64,000 nucleotides of DNA from Nioella sp. MMSF_3534 (GTDB lineage Bacteria > Pseudomonadota > Alphaproteobacteria > Rhodobacterales > Rhodobacteraceae): contig NZ_JASHJX010000014.1 in NCBI RefSeq assembly GCF_030732985.1, positions 17,086 through 81,085 of the forward strand. The letters are read 5' to 3'. The position numbers and the translations under genes were made by a program. Under the pieces are notes generated by a model that was not told the DNA's origin, did no database searches, and saw nothing but the letters and a program-made list of their open reading frames with translations. This document shows positions 35,499 through 44,773 of the stretch, in pieces. Position 1 is the stretch's first letter, and every line of letters starts with the position of its first letter.

Positions 35499-37195
35499 CC
35501 ACCGCAGACCCGATCACCACCGAAGTTGTCCGCAATTTCGTCATCTCCTGCGCCGAGGACATGAATGCCTCGCTCTGGCGGTCTGCCCATTCGGCGATCA
35601 TCTACGAGGGCAAGGACAGTGCGGTTGCGTTGATGGACGAGAATGGCAACATGCTCGGCCAATCCACCGGCGTGCCGCTGTTCATCGGGGCCATCGACGT
35701 CTGCGTGCGTCATGTGAAAGCCTATTATGAAGATGACATCCATGAGGGCGATGTCTTCATCATGAACGACAGCTACATGCAGGGCACCCACCTGCATGAC
35801 GTGACCGCCATCGGCCCGATTTTCCACGAGGGCGATCTTGTGGGCTTCGGCGCGGCGCGCGCGCACTGGAACGATATCGGCGCGATGGACCCCGGCTCGA
35901 CCATGTCCTCGACCAATATCTACCAGGAGGGGTTGCGGCTCGGGCCGACCCGGATCGTGTCGCGGGGCAAGCCGGTGCGCGAATGGTATGATCACCTGAA
36001 GCTGAACACCCGGCTGGAAGGCGCCACCATCGGCGACCTGGGTGCGCAGATCGCGGCAATCCGCACGGGTGAACGGCGTCTGGGGCAGCTTCTGTCCAAG
36101 ATCGGCGCCGATACCTATCGCGCCGCCTGCCAGAACATCTTTGAACAGGCGCGGCAGCTGGATCGAGAGGCCATCGCCGCGATCCAGGATGGAACGTGGA
36201 GCCGCGAGGGCTATCTCGACAACGACGGGGTCGGGACCGACCCGGTGAAGGTTGCGCTGACCCTGACGGTGAAGGGAGAGGAGCTGATCGTGGACCTGAC
36301 CGGCACCTCTGGCCCGGTCGCGGGCTCGGTCAACTGCGGCGCAAGCCAGACCGAATCCCTGCTGCGGCTGGCCTACAAGACCATGATCTCACCGGAACGC
36401 GCGATCACCGGTGGCTCCTTCGAGACGATGAGCGTGATCCTGCCCGATGAATGCATGTTCAACGCCGGCGAACCTGCGGCCTGCGAATGGTATTTCACCG
36501 GGCTTGGACTACTGGCGGATCTCTTTATCTCCTGCCTGTCCGAGGCGATGCCGGAACGGTCCACCGCCGCGCATTACGGCGACTCGATGGTGGTGGGGTT
36601 CTTCTCGGTTGACCCCAAGCGGGGCCAGTGGATCTCGATCGAACCGACGGCTGGTGGCTGGGGCGGACGTGCCGACAGCGACGGGGAAAGCGCGCTGATC
36701 AACCTCGTGAACGGGGGCTTCCGCAACATCCCTGCCGAAGTAATGGAAACGAAATTCCCCGTGAGGCTGGAAGAATTCGCGATGCGCCCCGACAGTGCCG
36801 GACCGGGCCGCAACCGTGGTGGGCTTGGGGTCATCCGACGCTACAGGATGCTGGAGGACTGCTATGGCGCGATCTGGTTCGAACGGTCGCGGACCCCGGC
36901 TTGGGGCCTGAATGGCGGTGGCGAGGGCAAAGGCCCCGAGGTCAGCATCACCTTCCCCGATGGTGAGGCGGAAACACCGCTAAAGATGCGCGCGCGCGCC
37001 CTGCCTGCCGGAACGGTGGTTGAGACCAAGACCGGCGGTGGCGGCGGCAATGGCAATCCGATGGAGCGCGCTTTCGACAAGGTGGCGCGGGACGTGCGGC
37101 GCGGGCTTGTCAGCCGCGAGGCTGCGAAAGCCGACTACGGCGTGGTCATCGCCGATGACGGCACCGTGGACATGGCCGCTTCGGTGGCCCGGTGA
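35495..37195 (+). CDS. Hydantoinase/oxoprolinase subunit B
   Basis: Partner subunit that carries the amide-hydrolysing site, 566 residues. It opens with TTADPITTEVVRNFVISCAEDMNASLWRSAHS, has the family motif EGDVFIMNDSYMQGTHLHDVTAI and the C-terminal glycine run VETKTGGGGGNGNP. The start overlaps the A subunit (ATGA), and its own stop overlaps the GTG start of the ABC ATPase, so the operon is tightly coupled. Unlike the other oxoprolinase at 13.4-17.0 kb, the two parts are separate proteins here, the usual form for N-methylhydantoin- or hydantoin-type enzymes. Confidence 0.9.
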   Translation: MTTADPITTEVVRNFVISCAEDMNASLWRSAHSAIIYEGKDSAVALMDENGNMLGQSTGVPLFIGAIDVCVRHVKAYYEDDIHEGDVFIMNDSYMQGTHLHDVTAIGPIFHEGDLVGFGAARAHWNDIGAMDPGSTMSSTNIYQEGLRLGPTRIVSRGKPVREWYDHLKLNTRLEGATIGDLGAQIAAIRTGERRLGQLLSKIGADTYRAACQNIFEQARQLDREAIAAIQDGTWSREGYLDNDGVGTDPVKVALTLTVKGEELIVDLTGTSGPVAGSVNCGASQTESLLRLAYKTMISPERAITGGSFETMSVILPDECMFNAGEPAACEWYFTGLGLLADLFISCLSEAMPERSTAAHYGDSMVVGFFSVDPKRGQWISIEPTAGGWGGRADSDGESALINLVNGGFRNIPAEVMETKFPVRLEEFAMRPDSAGPGRNRGGLGVIRRYRMLEDCYGAIWFERSRTPAWGLNGGGEGKGPEVSITFPDGEAETPLKMRARALPAGTVVETKTGGGGGNGNPMERAFDKVARDVRRGLVSREAAKADYGVVIADDGTVDMAASVAR

Positions 37196-38700
37196 ACACT
37201 GGCGCGCTTCTCTCCCTGCGCGGCGTCGGCGTCCGGTTCGGTGACGTTGACGTGCTCTCCGGGGTGGATCTCGATATCCGCCCCGGAGAGATCCACGGCC
37301 TGATCGGAGAAAACGGCGCGGGAAAGTCGACTCTGGGGAAGGTGATCGGTGGATACTACCGCGCGACGAGCGGGGCAATTTCCGTCGATGGCCGTCACCA
37401 GGACAGATGGGACACCCCAACCGCGTTGGAAAACGGTGTTGCGATCATGCATCAGGAACTTCAACTGGTGCCGGCGCTTAGTGTGGCACAGAATGTCTAT
37501 CTTGGACTTGAAGAGAACTGGTTCGGCCTGTTGCGACGGTCCGAGCGGTCGCGTCTGGAGATGCTGATGGAGGACAGCGGGCTGCGGCTTGACCCCGACG
37601 CACCTGCTGCGAGCCTGACCATAGCCGAACAGCAGAAGGTCGAGGTTCTGCGCGCTCTGGCACGCGAGGCGCGCGTGATCGTGATGGATGAGCCGACGGC
37701 GGCCCTTTCCAAGACCGAAGTGGATCAGTTGCACCGCATCATGCGCAGGCTTCGCTCCGAAGGGCGTTCCGTCGTCTACGTCACCCATTTCCTGAACGAC
37801 ATTCTGGAGGTCACCGACAAGGTGACCGTTCTGCGCAATGGTGAACTGGTCAAAACCGGCGAAACGGCGGATGAGAGCAAGCAGTCGCTCGTTTCGGCGA
37901 TGCTGGGCGGCGTCAAGTCGGAAACGCTCTATCCTCCAAAGCCCCGCGATTTCGGAGACGTGCTCCTGTCGGTTCGCGATCTGAAATCCCCCAACGGGTC
38001 AAATGTCGAGCGGCTCGATATTCGGGCCGGAGAAATCGTCGGTTTCGCAGGTCTGATGGGCGCTGGCCGCACCGAGATCGCCCGCGCCATCACCGGCGCG
38101 GATCCGAGCACGGGAACGGTAGAGGTGGCAGGAAAGCCATTGACGGAACGCTCGATCCGCGCCGCGACCGAGGAGGGGCTCGTCATGGTCCCCGAGGATC
38201 GACGCGGGCAGGGACTTGTCATGACCTTGCCCGTGCGCGCAAATATCTCGCTGCCGCACCTCGCCCGGTTCTCGCGGGCCGGGATCGTGGACAAGAAGGG
38301 AGAATGGGCCCTCGCAGAGCGGTTGATCGACCGATTCAGCGTGCGTCCTGCCATCGTCGACGGAGACGTGTCCAACTATTCCGGCGGCAACCAGCAGAAG
38401 GTTCTGATCGGCAAATGGCTGGCGGGGAATCCGAAGGTCTTGATCCTCGACGAGCCTTCTCGTGGGGTGGACGTGGGTGCACGCGAGGCCATCCACGCCG
38501 AAATTGCACGGCTTGCCCGGGAAGGCGTCGCGATCCTCGTCATTTCCAGCGAGATCGACGAAGTGCTCGGGCTGGCAACGCGTGTCTTTCTCGTCGATGA
38601 CGGTCGGCTGGTGGATGAAATCGACCCCGATGAGATCGGCGAGGCCGAGGTTCTGGCCGCGCTCTTCTCACATCAAGGATTCAAGGATAGCGTGGCATGA
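37192..38700 (+). CDS. Ribose-type ABC transporter ATP-binding protein (two ABC domains)
   Basis: Cytoplasmic ATPase of the RbsA/MglA class, 502 residues, with tandem ABC domains. Domain 1 has Walker A GLIGENGAGKSTLGKVIGG (around residue 45), a degenerate signature (ASLTIAEQQKVEVLRAL) and Walker B VIVMDEPTAALSKTE. Domain 2 lacks a standard Walker A, having GLMGAGRTEIARAITGA as in all RbsA-like proteins, but has the intact signature YSGGNQQKVLIGKWL and Walker B VLILDEPSRGVDVGA. Start codon is GTG, overlapping the oxoprolinase B stop. The permease overlaps its end by four bases. Confidence 0.93.
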   Translation: MNTGALLSLRGVGVRFGDVDVLSGVDLDIRPGEIHGLIGENGAGKSTLGKVIGGYYRATSGAISVDGRHQDRWDTPTALENGVAIMHQELQLVPALSVAQNVYLGLEENWFGLLRRSERSRLEMLMEDSGLRLDPDAPAASLTIAEQQKVEVLRALAREARVIVMDEPTAALSKTEVDQLHRIMRRLRSEGRSVVYVTHFLNDILEVTDKVTVLRNGELVKTGETADESKQSLVSAMLGGVKSETLYPPKPRDFGDVLLSVRDLKSPNGSNVERLDIRAGEIVGFAGLMGAGRTEIARAITGADPSTGTVEVAGKPLTERSIRAATEEGLVMVPEDRRGQGLVMTLPVRANISLPHLARFSRAGIVDKKGEWALAERLIDRFSVRPAIVDGDVSNYSGGNQQKVLIGKWLAGNPKVLILDEPSRGVDVGAREAIHAEIARLAREGVAILVISSEIDEVLGLATRVFLVDDGRLVDEIDPDEIGEAEVLAALFSHQGFKDSVA

Positions 38701-39632
38701 CCAGAGCAAAAATGGCCAAATTCCTGCAGACTTATGCGGTGCTGATACTCATCGTGATCCTGATGGGGGTTCTGAGCTTTGCCTCCGACAGTTTTCTGAC
38801 AACCCGCAATCTGCTCAACATTCTCAATCAGAATGCGCCTTTGGCGATCATGGCCTCGGCGATGACTCTGGTGATTATCGCTGGTGGCTTCGACCTGTCC
38901 GTCGGTGCGATCTTCGCCATCGGGTCGGTGGTCTCGGCATGGCTTGCGGTCAATGTGAACCCCTATCTCGGCCTGCTGCTGGCCCCCTTTGTCGGGCTTG
39001 CGCTCGGCTATGCAAACGGGTTGGCCATCACCTTGCTTCGGGTGCATTCATTTCTTGCAACGATTGCTACTGCCTTGATCTTCAAGGGCATTGCCATTGC
39101 GCTGTCTGACGGGAGGCTCATCTCAGCCCGGATCGAGGGCTTCACTTGGCTGGGACGAGAACGTTTCTTGGGCGTCTTCAACGCGGTCTGGCTGATGGCG
39201 ATCTTCGCTTTGGTGCTAAGCTTTGCGCTGACACGCACGACCTTCGGGCGGCAGGTTCTGTCGGTTGGTGGCAACGAGGAGGCTGCGATCCTGTCTGGCA
39301 TTCGCACCAAGCGTGTGAAGATTGCAACCTTTGCGATCGCAGGTTTCGCCGCGGGTCTGGCCTCGATCATCACCACCTCGCGAGTGGCGCTTGGGCAGGC
39401 CTCTGCAGGCGAGGGAATGGAGCTGCAGGCCATTGCCGCTGTGATCCTCGGAGGCACCAGCATCTATGGCGGACAAGGCGCAGTCTGGCGCTCGGTCGCG
39501 GGGGTGTTCCTGCTGGCCCTGGTTAGCAATGGCTTCAACATTCTCAGCCTCGACCCGTTCCTGAGGGATCTGACGACCGGGATCATCATCCTTGCGGCCG
39601 TCGGGATCTCGGCGATGGGACAACGAAGGTAG
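38697..39632 (+). CDS. Ribose-type ABC transporter permease
   Basis: Inner-membrane permease of the RbsC/BPD_transp_2 class, 311 residues, with about nine hydrophobic spans. Recognisable parts are NILNQNAPLAIMASAMTLVIIAGGFDLSVGAIFA and the conserved loop GIRTKRVKIATFAIAGFAAGLAS, then GGTSIYGGQGAVWRSVAGVFLLALVSNGFNIL. A single permease gene is present, so it presumably acts as a homodimer as in RbsC systems. It is the last gene of the five-gene divergent arm. No convincing terminator follows; only a weak 7-bp hairpin (39639-39667). Confidence 0.92.
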   Translation: MTRAKMAKFLQTYAVLILIVILMGVLSFASDSFLTTRNLLNILNQNAPLAIMASAMTLVIIAGGFDLSVGAIFAIGSVVSAWLAVNVNPYLGLLLAPFVGLALGYANGLAITLLRVHSFLATIATALIFKGIAIALSDGRLISARIEGFTWLGRERFLGVFNAVWLMAIFALVLSFALTRTTFGRQVLSVGGNEEAAILSGIRTKRVKIATFAIAGFAAGLASIITTSRVALGQASAGEGMELQAIAAVILGGTSIYGGQGAVWRSVAGVFLLALVSNGFNILSLDPFLRDLTTGIIILAAVGISAMGQRR

Positions 39633-40034
39633 GCCACCTTCGCCACGCAACAGCAAGCATTGGCGAATGCGGAATTGCCCCACAGGATTGCTTTGAGTGT
39701 GATGAAACCCATCCCTCACTGTGCAAGTTCATTTCGGAGAAACGCGTTCCTAACCCTGATGGTGATGGCGTTTTCGGAAGCCGCTCAGATTTCGGCGAGA
39801 CAATGTGCGTCTATGAATGGAACGAGGGGCCGCGCAACTTCAGTTGCGTGAGAATCGAGTTTTAGCGCAATATCTGGGTAAAGGCGGTCTGCGAAACCCA
39901 CTTCATAACTCGCATCCAGCATCTTTCGGCTGCAGATGATCTTTGGGGCTTCAAGCCTTAGTGAGGGATGTTGTGAGGGGAATGAATCACAGACCCAAAT
40001 TACTAAAGTATTGCAACCATTTATCGGGGTGAGG
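39633..40034. other. Gene-free 400-base stretch with inverted repeats, next to tRNA-Glu
   Basis: No open reading frame here looks like a protein. The base mix is less G+C-rich than the flanks. Two repeats stand out: CATCCCTCACT at 39710-39720 with its exact complement AGTGAGGGATG at 39960-39970, about 240 bases apart, and a compact inverted repeat CGCAACT/AGTTGCG at 39833-39848. This could be the eroded remains of a small mobile element beside a tRNA gene, but no transposase or integrase piece is readable. Confidence 0.4.
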
Positions 40035-40109
40035 TGGCAGCCCGTAGGGGAATCGAACCCCTCTTTCCAGGTTGAAAACCTGGCGTCCTAACCGATAGAC
40101 GAACGGGCC
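40035..40109 (-). tRNA. tRNA-Glu (anticodon TTC)
   Basis: A complete 75-base tRNA on the minus strand. The acceptor stem is GGCCCGT with ACGGGCT, the anticodon loop TTTTCAA (anticodon at 40074-40076) has a 5-bp stem CCAGG/CCTGG, the T loop reads TTCGATT in GGGG/CCCC, and the 3' CCA is encoded. The 3' end faces the accessory catabolic region to the left, and the core genes lie to the right. tRNA 3' ends are common insertion points for genomic islands, but no integrase or second copy of the tRNA end was seen. Confidence 0.95.
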
Positions 40110-40226
40110 ACTCTTGATTGCCAGCGGGCGGTCAAGGCCGCGTCGTGTCTGGCGTGAGGCGGTGTTTATGAAATGCCCGAGAGCCGCGCAAGGGGAAAAA
40201 ACATGCGTGGCGCAACTTTTTTCCGG

Positions 40227-41972
40227 TCAGGCGGGGGCGGCGTCTTCCAGCTTCAATTGCAAGCTTTGGCGACCGTTCCAGTGGTTCACTTCGATCCGCC
40301 CGGCAAGGTGAAAGGGGCGGCCATTGTGGTTCTCCAGCATGTCGGAAAGCCCCGTCGCGCGGGCGTTGAAGGCGATGGCATCCATCACCACCGGGCCGCC
40401 GTCGGAAAAGCTCAGTTTCAGGTGGCCGTCGCCCACGGGCTTGGTGAAGCGGATGGTCTGCGCGGGAAAGGCGAATCGCGGGGCAGAGGCTCCGGCACCA
40501 TAGGGGCCTGCGGCCTCCAGCATCTCGATCAGCTCGACCGTGGCCCCGCCCGGCATCAAAAGCCCGTCAATGCGCAGATCGGCCGGCCCGGCATCGCCTG
40601 CGCCCTGACGGGCCAGCAGGTCGGACAGACGCTCCATGGCTGGTTCCAATTGTGCCCGCGTCAGCGAGAGCCCTGCGGCCATCCGATGCCCGCCGCCCTT
40701 GGTGATCAGCCCCTCGGCGGCCAGTTTCTGAATCGACGCACCAAGGTCCACGCCTGCGATGGACCGGCCAGACCCCTTTCCCTCATCACCATCGAAGCCT
40801 ATGACCACGGCGGGGCGGTTGGTGGCCTCTTTCAGGCGGCTCGCGACGATGCCGACAACGCCGGGGTGCCAGCCATCTTCGGCGGCCCAGACCAGCGGCG
40901 CCTCCAGCCCGCGCGCCTCGGCCTGTTCGAGGGCGGCATCACGGACGCGGGTCTCGATCTCTCGCCGGTCGGTGTTGAGGTCATCGAGCAGCTTGGCCAG
41001 TTGCATGGCCTCGCCCATTTCAGCGGTTGCCAGCAGTCGCGCACCCAGATCGGCCTGGCCGATCCGTCCGCCCGCATTGATGCGTGGCCCAAGCACATAA
41101 CCCAGGTGATAGGCGGAGGGCGCGCGATCCAGCCGCCCGACATCGGACAGCGCCACAAGGCCGGGGCGATTGCGGCGCGCCATGACTGTCAGACCTTGCC
41201 GCACGAAGGCGCGGTTGACGCCGGTCAGCTGCGCGACATCGGCAACGGTGGCCAGTGCCACGAGGTCGAGCATCGCCATCAGGTCGGGGCCGGTGGTGCC
41301 GTCGGCGCGCATCTGGCGGTTGGCCTCGACCAGCATCAGGAAGACAACGGCAGCGGCACAGAGGTGCCCGAGAGATCCGTCCTCGTCCTGCCGGTTGGGG
41401 TTAACCACGGCCACGCAATCGGGCAGGTCGGCGCCGCCAAGGTGATGATCCAGCACGATTACATCTGCGCCTTTCGCGGCGGCAATAGGGCCATGTGAGA
41501 GCGTTCCGCAATCGACGCAGATGATGAGGTTGTGGTCACGCGCCAGCGCCTCCATCGCCTCTTCATTGGGGCCATAGCCCTCGTCGATCCGGTCGGGGAC
41601 GTAGAGCGTCGCGCTCCGCCCCATCTGGCGCAGCCAGTCGATCAGCAACGCGGCAGAACTGCCTCCGTCGACGTCGTAATCGGCAAACACGGCGATCCGT
41701 TCGCGGGCCTTAACGGCCTGCAGAAACCGCGCGGCGGCGGTTTCCATGTCTTTCAGGGATCGTGGATCGGGCAGCAGGTCCCGCAGGGCAGGGGCCAGAA
41801 ACCCCTTGGCCGCCTCGGGCGCAACACCCCGCCGGGCCAGCACCCGCGCCACGGGGGGCGGCAGGTCGGCCTGTTGGGCCAGTGCCTCGGCCAGCCGTTC
41901 CTCGCCCGCGCTTAGCCCGACCCACCGGCGACCGGTGATCGAGCTTTCAACGTCGAGGAAGGCCTGCGCCAT
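40227..41972 (-). CDS. recJ: Single-stranded-DNA exonuclease RecJ
   Basis: 5'-to-3' single-strand DNA exonuclease for recombination and mismatch repair, 581 residues (E. coli RecJ 577). DHH-family motifs are in order: FADYDVDGGSSAALLIDWL (motif I, around residue 95), LIICVDCGTLSHGP (motif II), VIVLDHHLGG (motif III) and the C-terminal DHHA1 domain with KGSGRSIAGVDLG and GGHRMAAGLSL. The gene follows glpX by three bases in the same direction. The hom-glpX-recJ order is, to my knowledge, typical for Rhodobacteraceae. Confidence 0.96.
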   Translation of the reverse strand: MAQAFLDVESSITGRRWVGLSAGEERLAEALAQQADLPPPVARVLARRGVAPEAAKGFLAPALRDLLPDPRSLKDMETAAARFLQAVKARERIAVFADYDVDGGSSAALLIDWLRQMGRSATLYVPDRIDEGYGPNEEAMEALARDHNLIICVDCGTLSHGPIAAAKGADVIVLDHHLGGADLPDCVAVVNPNRQDEDGSLGHLCAAAVVFLMLVEANRQMRADGTTGPDLMAMLDLVALATVADVAQLTGVNRAFVRQGLTVMARRNRPGLVALSDVGRLDRAPSAYHLGYVLGPRINAGGRIGQADLGARLLATAEMGEAMQLAKLLDDLNTDRREIETRVRDAALEQAEARGLEAPLVWAAEDGWHPGVVGIVASRLKEATNRPAVVIGFDGDEGKGSGRSIAGVDLGASIQKLAAEGLITKGGGHRMAAGLSLTRAQLEPAMERLSDLLARQGAGDAGPADLRIDGLLMPGGATVELIEMLEAAGPYGAGASAPRFAFPAQTIRFTKPVGDGHLKLSFSDGGPVVMDAIAFNARATGLSDMLENHNGRPFHLAGRIEVNHWNGRQSLQLKLEDAAPA

Positions 41973-41975
41973 GCC

Positions 41976-42941
41976 TTAGCGAGAGGGGTTGCGGTAGATC
42001 ATCTTGCGCACCGACCCGGTCTTGGACCGCATCAGCAGCGTTTCCACGGTCAGCCAGCCCACCTCGCGCTTGATGCCGTTGAGGATGGAGCCGTTGGTGA
42101 CGCCGGTGGCCGAAAAGATCACGTCCTGCGTCACCATCTCGTCGCGCGAATAGATGCGGTCCAGATCGGTGATGCCGGTCTTGGCGGCGCGGGCGCGTTC
42201 GTCGTCGTTACGGAAGACGAGCTGGCCATACATCTGCCCGCCCATGCATTTCAGCGCGGCGGCGGCCAGAACGCCCTCGGGCGCGCCCCCGCGACCCATA
42301 TACATGTCGATGCCGGTCACGTCGGGTTCGGCGCAATGCATGACGCCCGCAACGTCGCCATCGGTGATCAGGCGGATGGCCGCGCCGGTGCCGCGCACCT
42401 CTTCGATCATCTGTTCATGCCGGGGACGTTCGAGGATGCAGACGGTGATGTCAGAGGGCAGGCAGCCCTTGGCATTGGCCAGAGCGGACACGCGGGTGGC
42501 CGGGTCCATGTCGAGCGTCACGATGCCTTCGGGATAGCCCGGCCCGATGGCGAGCTTGTCCATATAGGTGTCGGGCGCGTGCAGCATCGAGCCGCGCGGA
42601 CCCATGGCGATGACGGTCAGCGCATTCGGCATGTCCTTGGCAGTGAGCGTCGTGCCTTCCAGCGGGTCGAGCGCGATGTCCACGGCGGGGCCGTCACCGG
42701 TGCCGACCTCTTCACCGATATAAAGCATCGGGGCTTCGTCCCGTTCGCCCTCGCCGATCACCACCATCCCGGCGATGTCCAGCATGTTCAGCTGGTCGCG
42801 CATGGCGTTGACCGCCGCCTGATCCGCCGCCTTCTCATCGCCGCGCCCGATGAGCTTGGCAGAGGCGATGGCAGCGGCCTCGGACACGCGGGCGAGGCCG
42901 AGGGACAACATGCGGTCATTGAAATCGGTGGGATGAGACAT
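41976..42941 (-). CDS. glpX: Class II fructose-1,6-bisphosphatase
   Basis: Removes the C1 phosphate of fructose 1,6-bisphosphate in gluconeogenesis, 321 residues. Metal-binding motifs of the GlpX family are present: MVVIGEGERDEAPMLYIGE and VDIALDPLEGTTLTAKDMPN, then the substrate region GRGGAPEGVLAAAALKCMGG. The ATG at 42941 gives the family N terminus (MSHPTDFNDRMLSLGLARVSE); a TTG nine bases earlier is an alternative. It lies between hom and recJ, and a separate promoter in the 123 bases before it is possible. It acts with ppsA and maeB of this window in gluconeogenic flow. Confidence 0.95.
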   Translation of the reverse strand: MSHPTDFNDRMLSLGLARVSEAAAIASAKLIGRGDEKAADQAAVNAMRDQLNMLDIAGMVVIGEGERDEAPMLYIGEEVGTGDGPAVDIALDPLEGTTLTAKDMPNALTVIAMGPRGSMLHAPDTYMDKLAIGPGYPEGIVTLDMDPATRVSALANAKGCLPSDITVCILERPRHEQMIEEVRGTGAAIRLITDGDVAGVMHCAEPDVTGIDMYMGRGGAPEGVLAAAALKCMGGQMYGQLVFRNDDERARAAKTGITDLDRIYSRDEMVTQDVIFSATGVTNGSILNGIKREVGWLTVETLLMRSKTGSVRKMIYRNPSR

Positions 42942-43064
42942 TTGGGACAATCCAGTTTTTCTTGGGCCGTTTGGAAATCATTACCCCGCACCGGGGCTCC
43001 GGCACAAGGCGGGGGAGCCCCCCGTGACGTTTACGCTCTGACCGTTTCGAGCCTGTAACGACGG

Positions 43065-44351
43065 TCAGACATTCTCGATCCGCAGCGCGACGGGCTGGCC
43101 GATCACCACATCGGTCTTGGGCAGGGCCTCCAGCGCGTCCTGAAGCGAGGGCGCGGCGACCTTGTGGGTCACGATCAGAACAGGCGCATCGGTGCTGCCA
43201 TGGCTGCGCTGGCGCATCCGGTCGATGGAGATGCCGCAATCGCCCAGAACGGCCGCGACCTTGGCCAGCGCGCCCGGCTTGTCCTTGAGAGTCAGGCGCA
43301 GATAGTAAGGCGCGGCGGTGGCCACGGCGGCGCGGTTGGCCTTGATCAGTGTCGCGGCGGGCTGGCCGAAGGTGGACAGGCGGATGCCACGGGCAATGTC
43401 CAGCACGTCGGACATGACGGCACTTGCGGTCGGGCCTTCCCCGGCCCCGGCCCCGCGCATCACGATCTGGCCCACGGAATCGCCATCGAGCACCACCATG
43501 TTGGTGCCACCTTCCAACTGGCCGAGGGGGCTGTTTTCGGGCACAAGGCACGGCGTCATACGCTGTTCCAGCCCGCGCCCCGTCATCCGGGCAACGCCAA
43601 GCAGCTTGATGCGGAAGCCCAGTTCAGCGGCCTGGTTGATATCCTCGATGGTGACCTGGCCGATCCCTTCCAGCGCCACCCCGTCGAAATCCACCTGGGT
43701 GCCGAAGGCGATGGCGGACAGAAGCGCCAGCTTGTGGCCCGCGTCGATGCCGCCCACGTCGAGATTGGGATCGGCCTCCAGATAGCCGAGCTGATTGGCT
43801 TCCTCAAAGACCTCATCATAGGACAGGCCCGCCGACTGCATCCGCGTCAGGATATAGTTGCAGGTGCCGTTCATGACGCCCATGACACGGCTGATTTCGT
43901 TGCCTGCCAGCCCTTCGGTCAGGGCCTTGATCACCGGGATGCCGCCTGCAACGGCGGCCTCGAAGCGGATCACCCGGCCAGCGGCCTCGGCGGCCTCGGC
44001 CATGACCTGCCCGTGATGGGCCAGCATCGCCTTGTTGGCGGTGACCACATCCTTGCCCGCCGCGATGGCGGCCTCGGTCGCGGCCTTGGCCGGACCGTCG
44101 GAGCCGCCCATCAATTCCACGAACACATCCACATCGTCGCGGGTGGCCAGAACCACCGGATCGTCTTCCCACGCATAACCCGAGATATCGACGCCGCGAT
44201 CCTTGTCGCGGGACCGCGCCGACACCGCCGAGATCGTCACCGGTCGGCCAGTGCGCGCGGCCAGAAGATCGGCCTTCTGCTGGACGATCTTCACGACGCC
44301 CACGCCCACGGTCCCAAGCCCGGCGATGCCAAGGCGAAGCGGGTCTGTCAT
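43065..44351 (-). CDS. hom: Homoserine dehydrogenase
   Basis: NAD(P)-dependent reduction of aspartate semialdehyde to homoserine, the branch to threonine and methionine. 428 residues with an N-terminal Rossmann motif (RLGIAGLGTVGVGVVKIVQ), the catalytic domain (GVMNGTCNYILTRMQSAGLSYDEVFEEANQLGYLEADP, family signature) and a C-terminal ACT domain (LRLTLKDKPGALAKVAAVLGDCGISIDRM), which normally gives feedback control by threonine. The ATG at 44351 was chosen because the Rossmann strand begins six residues later. First gene of the hom-glpX-recJ cluster. Confidence 0.96.
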   Translation of the reverse strand: MTDPLRLGIAGLGTVGVGVVKIVQQKADLLAARTGRPVTISAVSARSRDKDRGVDISGYAWEDDPVVLATRDDVDVFVELMGGSDGPAKAATEAAIAAGKDVVTANKAMLAHHGQVMAEAAEAAGRVIRFEAAVAGGIPVIKALTEGLAGNEISRVMGVMNGTCNYILTRMQSAGLSYDEVFEEANQLGYLEADPNLDVGGIDAGHKLALLSAIAFGTQVDFDGVALEGIGQVTIEDINQAAELGFRIKLLGVARMTGRGLEQRMTPCLVPENSPLGQLEGGTNMVVLDGDSVGQIVMRGAGAGEGPTASAVMSDVLDIARGIRLSTFGQPAATLIKANRAAVATAAPYYLRLTLKDKPGALAKVAAVLGDCGISIDRMRQRSHGSTDAPVLIVTHKVAAPSLQDALEALPKTDVVIGQPVALRIENV

Positions 44352-44434
44352 GGAAAATCCTCCGGCTGTCTGGTCTTGCAGGTTTTCATGTCTGTTAGCG
44401 GCAATGACCGGGCGGCGCAACGTGGGCCGGTGGC

Positions 44435-44689
44435 TTAATTGATGCTGAGCCTGCGCAGAATCGCGGCACGGCGGCGCAGGTCGGCCGCGCGCCATTGCAA
44501 TGTGCGGCCTTCGGTATCGGCGGCGCGGGGCGGCAGCGCCTCGGCCCCGGCCAGCAGGGGCCCAAGCGGCACCAGTTCCGGCCAGTCCGCCGCGCGGCTG
44601 GTTTCGGTGATCGAGGCATCAAGTTCGGGCGCGCGAATCGAACAGGCGGAAAGCACCAGCAGCAAGGAAAGACAGATCACGGCGCGCAT
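44435..44689 (-). CDS. Small lipoprotein, conserved hypothetical
   Basis: An 84-residue protein with a lipoprotein signal: MRAVICLSLLLVLSACS, with Cys after the lipobox LSA. The mature part is short and charged (APELDASITETSRAADWPELVPLGPLLAGAEAL) and ends in an Arg-rich helix (QWRAADLRRRAAILRRLSIN). The start at 44689 puts the signal peptide in normal position. It lies 83 bases before hom on the same strand and is divergent from the TetR gene. The function is unknown; a similar small gene beside hom is, as far as I recall, common in the family. Confidence 0.75.
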   Translation of the reverse strand: MRAVICLSLLLVLSACSIRAPELDASITETSRAADWPELVPLGPLLAGAEALPPRAADTEGRTLQWRAADLRRRAAILRRLSIN

Positions 44690-44773
44690 GGCGGCCCCCA
44701 TGGCAGAAACGAGCCCCCAACTGATAGCGCGGGCAGGCGGGCGACGTCCAGCGGCAAGGCGGTTTTGATGAAT

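Noticed and set aside
39660..39851. 63-residue frame in the 39.6-40.0 kb gap
   Set aside because: No ribosome site, no recognisable protein pattern and no support from neighbours.
40173..41498. 441-residue plus-strand open frame over recJ
   Set aside because: Antisense to RecJ with intact DHH motifs.
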